The translations under genes were made by a program, and so were the position numbers. The notes beneath the pieces are model-generated. The model was not told where the DNA came from. It searched no databases and saw only the letters and a list, made by a program, of their open reading frames with translations. Below are positions 9,723 through 18,634 of a stretch of DNA of 64,000 nt, piece after piece; positions within the stretch are counted from its first letter, which is position 1; the number at the start of each line of letters is the position of its first letter. This DNA comes from Stenotrophomonas maltophilia. Its GTDB lineage: Bacteria; Pseudomonadota; Gammaproteobacteria; Xanthomonadales; Xanthomonadaceae. Location: positions 51,606 through 115,605 of the forward strand of contig NZ_LYVJ01000014.1 in NCBI RefSeq assembly GCF_001676385.1, in the 5' to 3' direction.

Positions 9723-11885
9723 ATGAACCCAGGCCCCACTGCCAAGGTAGCCGTGTCCACCGCCGCGGCCGTACCTGATTACGTCCTCCAGCTTGAGCGC
9801 GCCGCCCATTACCTGCCGCCGGAACAGCTGCCGCTGCTGCGCCGTGCCTGGGAGGTCGGGGCCGCCGCGCACGCGGGGCAGACGCGCAAGTCGGGCGAGC
9901 CCTACATCACCCATCCGGTCGCCGTGGCCCAGGTGCTGGCGGAGCTCGGCCTGGACGTGGAAGCGCTGATCGCCGCGATCCTGCACGACACCATCGAAGA
10001 CACCCCGCTGACCCGCGAGGCGCTGGCCGCCGAGTTCGGCGAAGCCGTGGCCGAACTGGTCGACGGCGTGACCAAGCTGGACAAGCTGAAATTCCGCGAT
10101 CGCCAGGAAGCGGCCGCAGAGAGCTTCCGCAAGATGCTGCTGGCGATGTCGCGCGACCTGCGGGTGATCATGATCAAGCTGGCCGACCGCCTGCACAACA
10201 TGCGCACGCTGGGCGCACAGAGCCGCGAAGCGCGCGGCCGCATCGCCCGCGAGACACTGGAGATCTACGCCCCCATCGCCCAGCGACTGGGCATGAGCCT
10301 GGTCAAGAGCGAGCTGCAGAACCTCGGCTTCAAGGCGCTGTACCCGTGGCGCCATGCCATCATCGAAAAGCACATCCGCAGCCAGCCGGTGGTGCGGCGC
10401 GAGGCGATGGCCCAGGTGGAAGTGCAGCTGTCGCAGCGCCTGGCCAAGGAGGGCATCGAGCACCGCCTGGTCAGCCGCATCAAGACACCGTGGAGCATCT
10501 ACAACAAGATGCGCGACGAGAACAAGACGTTCGATCAGGTCATGGACGTGTTCGGCTTCCGCCTGGTCGTGCGCACGGTGCCCAGCTGCTATCACGCGCT
10601 CGGCGCGGTGCACGCCACGTTCAAGCCGCTGGACGGCCGTTTCCGCGATTTCATCGCCATTCCCAAGGCCAACGGTTACCAGTCGCTGCACACCGTGCTG
10701 TTCGGGCCGTATGGTTCGCCGATCGAAGTGCAGATCCGCACCGAGGAAATGGACCTGATCGCCGAGCGCGGCGTGGCCGCGCACTGGACCTACAAGTTCG
10801 GCGGCGATTCGCCCAACAGCGCGCAGAGCCGTGCGCATGCATGGATCGTCGAACTGATCGACTCGCAGCGTGCGGCCGGCTCTTCGCTGGAGTTCCTCGA
10901 CAACGTCAAGGTCGACCTGTTCCCCGACGAGGTCTACCTGTTCACCCCGAAGGGCAAGATCCTGGCCCTGCCACGCAACTCCACCGCGCTTGATTTCGCC
11001 TACGCCGTGCACACCGACGTCGGCAACATGGCGGTGGCCTCGCGCGTGGACAAGAAACTGGTGCCACTGCGCACCAAGCTGGCGTCGGGGCAGTCGGTGG
11101 AGATCATCACCGCACGCTCGGCCACGCCGAAACCGCAGTGGCTGGAATTCGTGGTCACCAGCAAGGCACGCACCGCCATCCGCCACCAGCTCAAGCAGCT
11201 GGAGCACGAGGATGCCGTGCAGCTGGGCCACCGCATGCTCGACCGTGCGCTGGAAGCGATGGACTCCTCGCTGGAGCGCCTGCCGAAGGGACGACTGGAT
11301 GCCTTCCTGGCCGAACACCGCTTCCCTCGCCTGGAGGCGCTGCTGGCGGAGGTTGCACTGGGCAACTGGATGCCGACCCAGGCCGCACAGGCCCTGATGG
11401 CCTATGCCGAGCTGCGCGGCGGCCCGCACTCGCGCCAGCGCTCGCAGGAAAAGATCCTGATCAATGGCAGCGAACGTGGCGTGGTCACGTTTGCCGGCTG
11501 CTGCCAGCCGATTCCCGGCGACGAGATCATGGGCTACCACACGGCCGGCAAGGGCATCGTAGTGCACCGCATGGACTGCCCGAACCTGGCCGAGCTGCGC
11601 AAGTCGCCGGAGCGCTGGGTGCCGATCGGCTGGGATACCACCGTCTCGGGCGACTATGACACCTCGCTGGTCGTGGAAGTGGAGAACGGCACCGGCGTAC
11701 TGGCGCAATTGGCTGCCGCGATCGCCCAGAGCCATTCCAACATCGAACGCGTGGATTACCTGGACCGCGACTTCAACGCGGCCGTGCTGGCGTTCAACAT
11801 CCAGGTGCGCGACCGCAACCATCTGGCCGAAGTGATGCGCCGCCTGCGCCGCCTGTCGGTCGTGCAGTCGGTACGCCGGCAGTAG
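9723..11885 (+). CDS. spoT: Bifunctional (p)ppGpp synthetase/hydrolase
   Basis: Makes and degrades the alarmone (p)ppGpp. The 720-residue protein has the four-domain layout of long RSH proteins. The HD hydrolase comes first, with ITHPVAVAQ and the HD pair in AILHDTIEDT at about residues 88-89. The synthetase domain follows (about 240-360, with GRFRDFIAIPK and YQSLHT), then TGS (about 400-460, VYLFTPKGKILALP), and a C-terminal ACT domain from about 645. An intact HD motif means hydrolase activity is expected. The gmk-rpoZ-spoT context supports SpoT over RelA. Confidence 0.95.
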   Translation: MNPGPTAKVAVSTAAAVPDYVLQLERAAHYLPPEQLPLLRRAWEVGAAAHAGQTRKSGEPYITHPVAVAQVLAELGLDVEALIAAILHDTIEDTPLTREALAAEFGEAVAELVDGVTKLDKLKFRDRQEAAAESFRKMLLAMSRDLRVIMIKLADRLHNMRTLGAQSREARGRIARETLEIYAPIAQRLGMSLVKSELQNLGFKALYPWRHAIIEKHIRSQPVVRREAMAQVEVQLSQRLAKEGIEHRLVSRIKTPWSIYNKMRDENKTFDQVMDVFGFRLVVRTVPSCYHALGAVHATFKPLDGRFRDFIAIPKANGYQSLHTVLFGPYGSPIEVQIRTEEMDLIAERGVAAHWTYKFGGDSPNSAQSRAHAWIVELIDSQRAAGSSLEFLDNVKVDLFPDEVYLFTPKGKILALPRNSTALDFAYAVHTDVGNMAVASRVDKKLVPLRTKLASGQSVEIITARSATPKPQWLEFVVTSKARTAIRHQLKQLEHEDAVQLGHRMLDRALEAMDSSLERLPKGRLDAFLAEHRFPRLEALLAEVALGNWMPTQAAQALMAYAELRGGPHSRQRSQEKILINGSERGVVTFAGCCQPIPGDEIMGYHTAGKGIVVHRMDCPNLAELRKSPERWVPIGWDTTVSGDYDTSLVVEVENGTGVLAQLAAAIAQSHSNIERVDYLDRDFNAAVLAFNIQVRDRNHLAEVMRRLRRLSVVQSVRRQ

Positions 11886-11968
11886 GTCCACGCCGTGCGT
11901 GGATGACGTTCCGCGTACACGACGCATGGGGTCGGAGCCGTTTCCCGCCGGGAAATGGATCCGACCCC
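11882..11968. repeat. GTAG hairpin and GGGGTCGG inverted repeat downstream of spoT
   Basis: GTAG-G-TCCACGC-CGT-GCGTGGA (11882-11903) overlaps the spoT stop. It is followed by an inverted repeat GGGGTCGG (11928-11935) / CCGACCCC (11961-11968) enclosing a second hairpin, TTTCCC-GCCG-GGAAA. There is no T-run, so this is more like a repeat element than an intrinsic terminator. Confidence 0.55.
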
Positions 11969-11985
11969 GGCCGCATCACGCACGA

Positions 11986-12020
11986 GGTCAGAGCCCTCTC
12001 CGACGGAGAGGGCTCTGACC
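11986..12020. repeat. 17-bp perfect inverted repeat of the GTCAGAGCCCT type
   Basis: The arm GGTCAGAGCCCTCTCCG at 11986-12002 is perfectly repeated in reverse complement at 12004-12020 with one central base. A related sequence, GGGGTCAGAGCC..GGCCTCTGACCCC, lies at 14601-14639 after recG, so this is a repeat family flanking the ridA-recG unit. Confidence 0.65.
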
Positions 12021-12044
12021 CCAGCCGATGCCGCCCCCAGCCGG

Positions 12045-12050
12045 TACAAT
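12045..12050 (+). promoter_or_regulatory. Putative -10 element for ridA
   Basis: GGTACAATC contains TACAAT 38 bp before the ridA ATG. No good -35 is visible at 17 bp. This is a weak assignment based on similarity to the pgk and rpoZ -10 boxes here. Confidence 0.35.
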
Positions 12051-12087
12051 CACCGCTCTGTTTTCCCCCAAAGCACCGGAGCGACCC

Positions 12088-12474
<387 letters not shown>

Positions 12475-12481
12475 CCACCAC

Positions 12482-14593
12482 GTGGCACGCAAGGCGGCGG
12501 TCACCCCGGTCCTGTCGCCGTCCGGCGAAGCATCCCTGGCGATGCTCGCGGGCGTCGGTCCGGCCGTGGCCGCCAAACTGCAGGCGCGTGGCCTGGCCAC
12601 CCTGCAGGATCTCTGGCTCCACCTGCCGTTGCGCTATGAAGACCGGACCCGGCTGACCCGCATCGAAGACCTGCGTTCCGGAGTGCCGGCCCAGGTGGAA
12701 GCGCGGGTGGTCGCGGTCGAGCGCGGCATGCGCTACCGGCCCATGCTGAAGGTGGCGGTGGAAGACGAAGGGCAGGGCACCTTGGTGCTGCGCTTCTTCC
12801 ATTTCCGCCAGCAGCAGGTCGGCCAGTTCGCGGTCGGCAACCGGTTGCGCTGCTTCGGTACGCCCAAGCCCGGCCACCTCGGCCTGGAAATCGTCCACCC
12901 CAGCTACCAGGTGCTGGGCCGCAATGACGATCCCGGGCTCGGCGACCACCTCGACCCGGTCTATCCCGCCGTCGAAGGCGTGGGCCCGATGACGATGCGC
13001 AAGCTGATCGGCCAGGCCCTGGACCGCCTGCCCGAGGAAAGCACGCTGGAACTGCTGCCCAGCGATTGGCTCGATGGCCTCGGCCTGCCGTCGCTGCGCA
13101 GCGCGCTGCTGACCGTGCACCGGCCGCCGCCGGATGCCGACCTGGCCGCGCTGGCTGCTGGCACGCATCCCGCGCAGCGCCGCCTGGCAATGGAAGAACT
13201 GCTGGCGCATCACCTCAGCCTGCGTCGCCAGCGCATCGCGTTGCAGGCACATCATGCACCGCCGCTGGTCGGTTCCGGCAAGCTGGCCAAGGCACTGCTG
13301 AAGCAGTTGCCGTTCGCGCTGACCGGTGCGCAGGCGCGCGTATTCAAGCAGATCCGCGAAGACTTGGCGCGGCCCAGCCCGATGCTGCGGCTGGTGCAGG
13401 GCGACGTCGGCTCCGGCAAGACCGTGGTCGCCGCGCTGGCCGCGATGCTGGCGGTGGAGCAGGGCAAGCAGGTTGCGTTGGCCGCCCCCACCGAGCTACT
13501 GGCCGAGCAGCATCTCAACAACCTGCGTGGCTGGCTGGAACCGCTGGGCGTGCGCATCGCGTGGCTGGCCGGCAAGGTCACCGGCAAGGCGCGCGCCAAG
13601 GTGATGGCGCAGGTCGCCAGCGGTGAAGCACAGGTGGTGGTCGGCACCCACGCACTGATGCAGGAGGCGGTGGTGTTCCAGGACCTGGCCCTGGCCATCG
13701 TCGACGAGCAGCACCGCTTCGGCGTGCATCAGCGGTTGGCATTGCGCGACAAGGGCGCGGGCGGCAACAGCGTGCCGCACCAGTTGGTGATGACCGCGAC
13801 GCCGATTCCGCGCACGCTGGCGATGTCCGAATACGCGGACCTGGACGTGTCGGCCATCGACGAACTGCCGCCGGGGCGAACGCCGGTGCAGACCGTCGCA
13901 CTCAACAACGACCGTCGACCGGAACTGATCGAACGCATCGCGCTCGCGTGCCGCGAAGGGCGGCAGGTGTATTGGGTATGCACGCTCATCGAGGAAAGCG
14001 AAGAACTGGATGCAACGCCGGCGCAGGCCACCTACGAGTCACTGCAGGCGCTGCTGCCGGGCGTGCGCGTGGGGTTGGTGCACGGGCGCATGAAGGCCGC
14101 CGAAAAGCAGGCGACCATGGTGGCGTTCAAGGCCGGTGCGATCGACCTGCTGGTTGCGACTACGGTCATCGAAGTCGGAGTGGACGTACCGAACGCCTCG
14201 CTGATGGTGATCGAAAACGCAGAGCGCCTCGGCCTGGCCCAGTTGCATCAGCTGCGCGGCCGCGTCGGCCGGGGTTCGGCGGTATCGCGCTGCGTGCTGC
14301 TGTACCAGGCGCCGCTCTCGCAGATGGCACGCGAGCGCCTGCAGACCATGCGCGAAACCAATGATGGCTTCGTCATTGCCGAGAAGGATCTGGAACTGCG
14401 TGGCCCAGGCGAACTGCTCGGCACCCGCCAGACCGGCCTGGCCGGTTTCCGCATTGCCGACCTGGCCCGCGACGCCGGCCTGCTGCCCGGCGTGCATGAA
14501 TTGGCCGAGCGCCTTCTGGAACAGCAACCGGCCCTGGCCGATCGCGTGGTTGCACGGTGGATCGGCACCGCCGTGCGTTACGCCTCGGCGTAA
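12482..14593 (+). CDS. recG: ATP-dependent DNA helicase RecG
   Basis: Branch-migrating helicase that remodels stalled forks and Holliday junctions. In the 703-residue product the N-terminal wedge/OB domain (about residues 1-170) is followed by the helicase core. Walker A is GDVGSGKTVVAAL (about 307-319), Walker B is the DEQH box DEQHRFG, and motif III is TATPIPRTLAM. The C-terminal helicase domain contains GRVGRGS. The start is a GTG 7 bp after ridA; the next in-frame ATG, at MLAGVGPAV, would remove about 20 residues and is possible. Confidence 0.95.
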   Translation: MARKAAVTPVLSPSGEASLAMLAGVGPAVAAKLQARGLATLQDLWLHLPLRYEDRTRLTRIEDLRSGVPAQVEARVVAVERGMRYRPMLKVAVEDEGQGTLVLRFFHFRQQQVGQFAVGNRLRCFGTPKPGHLGLEIVHPSYQVLGRNDDPGLGDHLDPVYPAVEGVGPMTMRKLIGQALDRLPEESTLELLPSDWLDGLGLPSLRSALLTVHRPPPDADLAALAAGTHPAQRRLAMEELLAHHLSLRRQRIALQAHHAPPLVGSGKLAKALLKQLPFALTGAQARVFKQIREDLARPSPMLRLVQGDVGSGKTVVAALAAMLAVEQGKQVALAAPTELLAEQHLNNLRGWLEPLGVRIAWLAGKVTGKARAKVMAQVASGEAQVVVGTHALMQEAVVFQDLALAIVDEQHRFGVHQRLALRDKGAGGNSVPHQLVMTATPIPRTLAMSEYADLDVSAIDELPPGRTPVQTVALNNDRRPELIERIALACREGRQVYWVCTLIEESEELDATPAQATYESLQALLPGVRVGLVHGRMKAAEKQATMVAFKAGAIDLLVATTVIEVGVDVPNASLMVIENAERLGLAQLHQLRGRVGRGSAVSRCVLLYQAPLSQMARERLQTMRETNDGFVIAEKDLELRGPGELLGTRQTGLAGFRIADLARDAGLLPGVHELAERLLEQQPALADRVVARWIGTAVRYASA

Positions 14594-14600
14594 GCACCCC

Positions 14601-14639
14601 GGGGTCAGAGCCCTTTGCGCAGCAATGGCCTCTGACCCC
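14601..14639. repeat. GGGGTCAGAG inverted repeat after recG
   Basis: GGGGTCAGAG (14601-14610) pairs with CTCTGACCCC (14630-14639), and the next bases CC/GG extend the stem past a one-base bulge. It begins 8 bp after the recG stop. Same family as 11986-12020. Confidence 0.6.
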
Positions 14640-14654
14640 ATTTCCGGCACGCTC

Positions 14655-14673
14655 ATCCACGCACGGCGTGGAT
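14655..14673. repeat. ATCCACGC hairpin
   Basis: Perfect 8-bp stem ATCCACGC / GCGTGGAT with loop ACG. The same stem is found in the GTAG hairpin at 11882-11903. It lies just before the SMAG dimer. Confidence 0.5.
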
Positions 14674-14678
14674 CCACT

Positions 14679-14746
14679 GTAGAGCCGAGCCCACGCTCGG
14701 CTGCTGTGCGCGCTGCGCGCGGGAGTCGAGCATGGCTCGACTCTAC
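14679..14746. repeat. Inverted SMAG dimer
   Basis: A forward unit GTAG-AGCCGAGC-CCAC-GCTCGGCT (14679-14702) is followed 21 bp later by a reverse unit AGTCGAGC-ATG-GCTCGACT-CTAC (14724-14746). The GTAG ends point outward, the usual dimer form of these elements. Confidence 0.75.
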
Positions 14747-14916
14747 AGAGAGCTCTTCCCCGCCATCCGCGGGAAACCCGTTTTTGACGTTGCTGTTGAA
14801 GTTGCCGGCCAGCGGCCGGCACTACCGCGGGTGCAGGGCGCAGCCCTGCCGCCCCCCATACTTGCAACGGTCATCAACCCGGTCCACACTTCGTTGCCGA
14901 TCTGAAGACGGCAACG

Positions 14917-15855
14917 ATGACCCACAAGATCCCCCTGTTGATCGACACCGATCCCGGTGTGGACGACGCGCTGGCCCTGCTGATGGCCTTTGCCGATGAA
15001 CGGCATGACGTGGTCGCCCTGACCATCGCTGCCGGCAATGTCGGCCTGCAGTACACCGTCCGCAATGCCCTCAAGCTCTGCGACATCGTCGGACGCGCCG
15101 ACGTGCCAGTGTTTGCCGGCAGCCCGGATCCGCTGCTGCATCCTTCCATGGACGCCGCCCACGTGCACGGCCGTGACGGCTACGGCGACGTGGACCTGCC
15201 ACCGCCGAGCCGCCAGGCCGACGCGGAGCACGCCGCGCTGGCGATCCTGCGCCTGTCGCATGAACACGCTGGCGAACTGATGCTGGTGATGCTCGGGCCG
15301 CTGACCAACCTGGCGCTGGCGCTGAAGCTGGACCCGACCCTGCCCGAGCGCATCAAGCGCATCGTGGTGATGGGGGGCGCGGTCACCTGCCACGGCAACA
15401 TCACCCCGGCCGCCGAGTTCAACATCGCATTCGACCCGGAGGCGGCGCACGTGGTGTTCACTTCGTTCAAGCACCTGCTGGTGTCGGACTGGGAAGCGAC
15501 CGTCGCCCATGGCCTGCCGCTGCAGGATGCCGAATCATGGCTGCAGGCCGATTCCGATCGCGCCCGCTTCTACGAGCTCATCTCGCGCAAGACCCGCGCC
15601 CTGTCCGAAGACAGCAAGGACGGCCGCTGGTACACGGCTGACGCGCTGGCGATGGCCTGGGCGCTGAACCCGGAAGGGCAGCGGCGGGTCGAATCGCGGC
15701 CACTGAGCGTGGAGCTGAACGGAACGTTCAGCCGCGGTGCCACCCTCGTCGACTGGAACCGCCAGACCGGCCAACCGGACAACTGCGACCTGCTGATGGC
15801 CTACGACCAGGGGCGTTTCGAGGCCCTGGTACGCCAGGCGCTGGGTGCGGCCTGA
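14917..15855 (+). CDS. Inosine/uridine-preferring nucleoside hydrolase family protein
   Basis: N-ribohydrolase that cleaves nucleosides to base plus ribose. The calcium-binding, nucleophile-positioning motif IDTDPGVDDALALLMAF is at residues 8-24. VMGGAVTCHGNITPAAEFNIAFDPEAA, which carries ribose-binding residues, lies near 150-176. A further active-site region is WYTADALAMAWALNP. The 312-residue length is normal. Substrate preference (pyrimidine or purine) cannot be decided from the sequence. It stands alone between repeat-rich gaps. Confidence 0.9.
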   Translation: MTHKIPLLIDTDPGVDDALALLMAFADERHDVVALTIAAGNVGLQYTVRNALKLCDIVGRADVPVFAGSPDPLLHPSMDAAHVHGRDGYGDVDLPPPSRQADAEHAALAILRLSHEHAGELMLVMLGPLTNLALALKLDPTLPERIKRIVVMGGAVTCHGNITPAAEFNIAFDPEAAHVVFTSFKHLLVSDWEATVAHGLPLQDAESWLQADSDRARFYELISRKTRALSEDSKDGRWYTADALAMAWALNPEGQRRVESRPLSVELNGTFSRGATLVDWNRQTGQPDNCDLLMAYDQGRFEALVRQALGAA

Positions 15856-15876
15856 CGACCCGGTCCCGGGCACCGG

Positions 15877-15906
15877 TTGCCCCCGGCGGCAACCGGTGCT
15901 TATAAT
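15877..15906 (+). promoter_or_regulatory. Promoter of rpmE2 overlapped by a hairpin
   Basis: TTGCCC (15877-15882) and a perfect TATAAT (15901-15906) are 18 bp apart, 39 bp before the L31 ATG. The -35 lies in an 11-bp hairpin CACCGGTTGCC / GGCAACCGGTG (15871-15881 / 15888-15898), which may be an operator or the terminator of the upstream gene. No Zur-like site was recognised. Confidence 0.5.
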
Positions 15907-15944
15907 GCCGCTCTTGACCACCAGCCCATTTACGGTGTGAGCCC

Positions 15945-16187
15945 ATGAAGGCCGATATCCATCCGAACTACCGCGACGTCGTCTTCCATGACGTCACCTC
16001 CGATTTCAAGATCCTGACCCGCTCGACCATGGCGACGAAGGAAACCATCCAGTGGGAAGACGGCAACGAATACCCGCTGGTCAAGGTTGAAATTTCCTCG
16101 GCTTCGCACCCGTTCTACACGGGCAAGCACAAGGTCATCGACACCTCGGGCCGTATCGACAAGTTCCAGAAGCGCTACGCGCGCTGA
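15945..16187 (+). CDS. rpmE2: 50S ribosomal protein L31 type B, zinc-independent
   Basis: Ribosomal large-subunit protein bridging to the 30S head. The 80-residue product starts [20 protein letters not shown] and ends [11 protein letters not shown]. It has no cysteine at all, so it is the C-minus form without the zinc ribbon. In many bacteria such forms replace the zinc-binding L31 during zinc starvation under Zur control. Whether it is the main or the backup paralogue cannot be told here. Confidence 0.93.
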   Translation: MKADIHPNYRDVVFHDVTSDFKILTRSTMATKETIQWEDGNEYPLVKVEISSASHPFYTGKHKVIDTSGRIDKFQKRYAR

Positions 16188-16210
16188 TCTGTCGATCCTG
16201 CTTCGAACCG

Positions 16211-16242
16211 ACGGCCGCGCTCTGCGCGGCCGTTTGTTTTTC
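16211..16242 (+). terminator. Intrinsic terminator of rpmE2
   Basis: Stem ACGGCCGCG / CGCGGCCGT with a 5-nt loop, then TTGTTTTT, 23 bp after the stop codon. Confidence 0.8.
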
Positions 16243-16433
16243 CCCGACGCCTGCCCAACGGGTGTTGGGATGGGTGAAACACAGTGTTCGCGTGACACCG
16301 CTTTTGCCGATCCGGGCTGCTTGCTGGCCGGGTTCTGGCTGCCTGTCGCCTACGACTTCCGTCTAGCACCCGACAAATGCTGCTGTGCGATAATGACCTG
16401 ATCCCCGGCACAGGCCGAGGACGTCATTCACGT

Positions 16434-16458
16434 GCCTGACCAATGCGCTTGGGCAGGC
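16434..16458 (+). other. Hairpin in the gltA leader
   Basis: GCCTGaCC / GGgCAGGC with a 9-nt loop lies about 25 bp before the gltA start codon and 12 bp before its AAGGAG. A GATAAT box at 16389-16394 could be the -10. A role in gltA translation or mRNA stability is possible but not shown. Confidence 0.35.
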
Positions 16459-16483
16459 GCCTTCCCATGAAGGAGCGCACACA

Positions 16484-17761
16484 GTGTCCGATCTTGATCA
16501 GGTCACGCTCAACGCCGGCGACACGTCGGTCGTTCTGCCCGTCATCAAACCCACCCTTGGCAACGACTGCGTCGACATCGCGAAGCTGACCAAGGAAACG
16601 GGGTTCTTCACCTACGATTCCGGCTTCACCGCGACGGCCAGCTGCAAGTCCGCCATCACCTATATCGACGGCGACAAGGGCGTGCTGCTGTACCGCGGCT
16701 ATCCGATCGAGCAGCTGTCGGAAAAGTCGAGCTACGTCGAAGTGGCCTATCTGCTGATCAACGGCGAGCGCCCGAGCGCCGAGCAGCTGAAGGCCTTCAC
16801 CGACGAGCTGACTGCCGAAGCCAACGTCGACGACTCGATCAACACCCTGATCGGCAGCTTCGCCAGGGACGCCCACCCGATGGCCATCCTGGCTGCCGCA
16901 ATTGCGCAGCTGTCGGCCATTTACCACGGTTCCCTGGACCTGTCCGACGCCGAACAGCGCCGCAAGGCCGCGGTGCGCCTGATCGCCAAGGTGCCGACCC
17001 TGTCGGCGCTGATCTACCGCCACGGCAAGGGCCTGCCGGCCAACAAGCCGGATACCTCGCTGGACTACGTCAGCCGCTTCCTGAAGCAGACCTTCGAGTC
17101 GGCCGACGGCCAGTACGAGCTGAACCCGGACGTGGTCAAGGCGCTGGACCTGCTGTTCATCCTGCATGCCGACCACGAGCAGAACGCCTCGACCTCGACC
17201 GTGCGCCTGGTCGGTTCGACCGGTGCCAACCCGTACGCGTCGGTCGCCGCGGGCGTCACCGCGCTGTGGGGTCCGGCCCACGGCGGTGCCAATGAAGCCG
17301 TGCTGAAGATGCTGGAAGAGATCGGCACGGCCGACAACGTCGAGTCCGCCGTGCTCAAGGCCAAGGACAAAACCTCCGGTTTCCGCCTGATGGGCTTCGG
17401 CCACCGCGTGTACAAGAACTTCGATCCGCGCGCCAAGGTCATCGGCGAGATGACCAGCAAGGTGCTCAAGCAGCTGGGCGTGCAGGATCCGCTGCTGGAC
17501 GTGGCCGTGAAGCTGGAACAGGCTGCGCTGCAGGACGAGTACTTCGTCGCCCGCAAGCTGTACCCGAACGTCGATTTCTACAGCGGCATCATCTACAAGG
17601 CGCTGCAGATCCCGACCGAAATGTTCACCGTCATGTTCGCCCTGGGCCGTACTTCCGGCTGGGTGTCGCATTGGCTGGAACAGCAGGTCGATCCGGAAAT
17701 GAAGATCGGCCGTCCGCGCCAGGTCTACACCGGCAGCGACGTGCGCGACTACCAGGGCTGA
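16484..17761 (+). CDS. gltA: Type II citrate synthase
   Basis: Condenses oxaloacetate and acetyl-CoA to citrate, the entry step of the TCA cycle. The 425-residue product has the catalytic histidines in GPAHGGANEAVL (about H266) and GFGHRVYKNFDPRA (about H307) and the catalytic aspartate in NVDFYSG (about D363). The N-terminal beta-domain typical of the hexameric, NADH-sensitive Gram-negative type is present. The GTG start is preceded by AAGGAG at 9 bp. Monocistronic, with a strong terminator. Confidence 0.97.
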   Translation: MSDLDQVTLNAGDTSVVLPVIKPTLGNDCVDIAKLTKETGFFTYDSGFTATASCKSAITYIDGDKGVLLYRGYPIEQLSEKSSYVEVAYLLINGERPSAEQLKAFTDELTAEANVDDSINTLIGSFARDAHPMAILAAAIAQLSAIYHGSLDLSDAEQRRKAAVRLIAKVPTLSALIYRHGKGLPANKPDTSLDYVSRFLKQTFESADGQYELNPDVVKALDLLFILHADHEQNASTSTVRLVGSTGANPYASVAAGVTALWGPAHGGANEAVLKMLEEIGTADNVESAVLKAKDKTSGFRLMGFGHRVYKNFDPRAKVIGEMTSKVLKQLGVQDPLLDVAVKLEQAALQDEYFVARKLYPNVDFYSGIIYKALQIPTEMFTVMFALGRTSGWVSHWLEQQVDPEMKIGRPRQVYTGSDVRDYQG

Positions 17762-17784
17762 TCGCCCGCGGAGGTTGTGCCGAG

Positions 17785-17815
17785 AACGCCCCGCATCCGC
17801 GGGGCGTTTTTTTTT
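17785..17815 (+). terminator. Intrinsic terminator of gltA
   Basis: Perfect 10-bp stem AACGCCCCGC / GCGGGGCGTT, 4-nt loop, then a run of seven further T residues. Confidence 0.9.
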
Positions 17816-17883
17816 GTGCCCTGATCGTGTTCGACGGAGTGTGGGTGCGGACCGCTGGTCCGCACGATTCCCGGATGGTCGCT

Positions 17884-17950
17884 GTAGAGCCGAGCCCATG
17901 CTCGGCTGGCGCCCGTCCACACCGCGCAGCCGAGCATGGCTCGGCTCTAC
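17884..17950. repeat. Inverted SMAG dimer
   Basis: Forward unit GTAG-AGCCGAGC-CCAT-GCTCGGCT (17884-17907) and reverse unit AGCCGAGC-ATG-GCTCGGCT-CTAC (17928-17950), GTAG ends outward, 20 bp apart. Confidence 0.8.
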
Positions 17951-18081
17951 AAGAGCCCGCTTCCGGGTCTAAGTGCTTTCTGGCAATGAATGTCGCTTTC
18001 ATGTCTTTTCGGATTTATTGCATGGGGATCACATCGAAGGCGATAGAACCTGTGGGTACTCATCCCTCCACGGAGAACATC

Positions 18082-18444
18082 ATGAACCGACTGCTCGCCA
18101 TCGCCCTCATCGCCACGCCACTCGTCCTGCCAAGCTCCCCGGCCCTCGCGCAGTACACCGGTCCGGGTGCAGGATCCGCTGCCAGCACAGTCGCCGACGC
18201 ACGCGCGCAACGTGATGATCATCCGGTGGTGCTGCGTGGCACCCTCATCGCCAGGATCGGGGACGAGCGCTACCAGTTCCGCGATGCCAGCGGCCAGATC
18301 GAAGTCGAAATCGACGACGAAGACCTGCCGCCGCAGGCCATCGGCGCCGACACGGTGGTGGAACTGCGTGGCAAGGTGGATACGCATCGGTTCAAGGCCA
18401 CCGATATCGATGTCGATCACGTCACCGTGGTGCCTGCAGGTTGA
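18082..18444 (+). CDS. Periplasmic OB-fold protein, YgiW/YdeI family
   Basis: A 120-residue exported protein. The signal peptide is residues 1-23 (MNRLLAIALIATPLVLPSSPALA). The rest matches the bacterial OB-fold (BOF) family: VVLRGTLIARIGDERYQFRD, GQIEVEIDDED, a Gly/Val-rich strand VVELRGKVD, and a C-terminal strand ATDIDVDHVTVV. YgiW-type proteins are linked to stress tolerance, and no enzyme activity is known. The start is supported by CGGAG 7 bp before ATG. It stands alone between gltA and the fimbrial operon. Confidence 0.85.
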   Translation: MNRLLAIALIATPLVLPSSPALAQYTGPGAGSAASTVADARAQRDDHPVVLRGTLIARIGDERYQFRDASGQIEVEIDDEDLPPQAIGADTVVELRGKVDTHRFKATDIDVDHVTVVPAG

Positions 18445-18454
18445 AGCAAACGGC

Positions 18455-18478
18455 AGCCGAGCATGGGCTCGGCTCTAT
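18455..18478 (-). repeat. Single SMAG unit with altered end
   Basis: AGCCGAGC-ATGG-GCTCGGCT followed by CTAT instead of CTAC, directly after the OB-fold gene. Confidence 0.65.
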
Positions 18479-18488
18479 AAATTCAAAG

Positions 18489-18529
18489 CAATGAGGTTTA
18501 TTGCATTGAGCCAATGAGGGAAATTGCAT
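18489..18529 (+). promoter_or_regulatory. Paired dyads upstream of the fimbrial operon
   Basis: CAATGAGG-TTT-ATTGCAT (18489-18506) and CAATGAGG-GAA-ATTGCAT (18512-18529) form an 18-bp direct repeat at 23-bp spacing. Each copy is itself a CAAT..ATTG dyad. They lie in an AT-rich segment about 200 bp before the pilin gene and are good candidates for regulator binding sites. The regulator is unknown. Confidence 0.5.
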
Positions 18530-18634
18530 AACTCCCAAACATTGAGATCCTTCAAGAATTGTCCTTAACGATCAATGTTTTAGGAATGCTTGAATGGCCT
18601 GCATGACAAGGAATTTCTAACATTCTCTCCGTCG

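Larger units (their letters stand above)
14594..14916. other. 323-bp intergenic block of palindromic repeats
   Basis: No gene is seen between recG and the nucleoside hydrolase gene. The block holds, in order: the GGGGTCAGAG inverted repeat (14601-14639), an ATCCACGC-ACG-GCGTGGAT hairpin (14655-14673), an inverted SMAG dimer (14679-14746), and a GCCGGCCAGCGGCCGGC-like stretch near 14808. The promoter of the downstream gene was not resolved. Confidence 0.7.
17762..18081. other. 320-bp intergenic region downstream of gltA
   Basis: Holds the gltA terminator, an inverted SMAG dimer and, from about 17980, a lower-G+C stretch that should contain the promoter of the OB-fold gene. That stretch includes GGCAATGAATG and TTTATTGCAT (18014-18023), words that recur in front of the fimbrial operon. 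No gene is seen. Confidence 0.6.

Noticed and set aside
9681..11927. A 748-codon open frame antisense to spoT (also 941 codons at 35373-38198 and 1005 codons at 42915-45932)
   Set aside because: High-G+C third positions leave long stop-free frames on the opposite strand. The plus-strand genes have clear families, motifs and operon structure, while these translations are His/Arg/Gln-rich with no domain.
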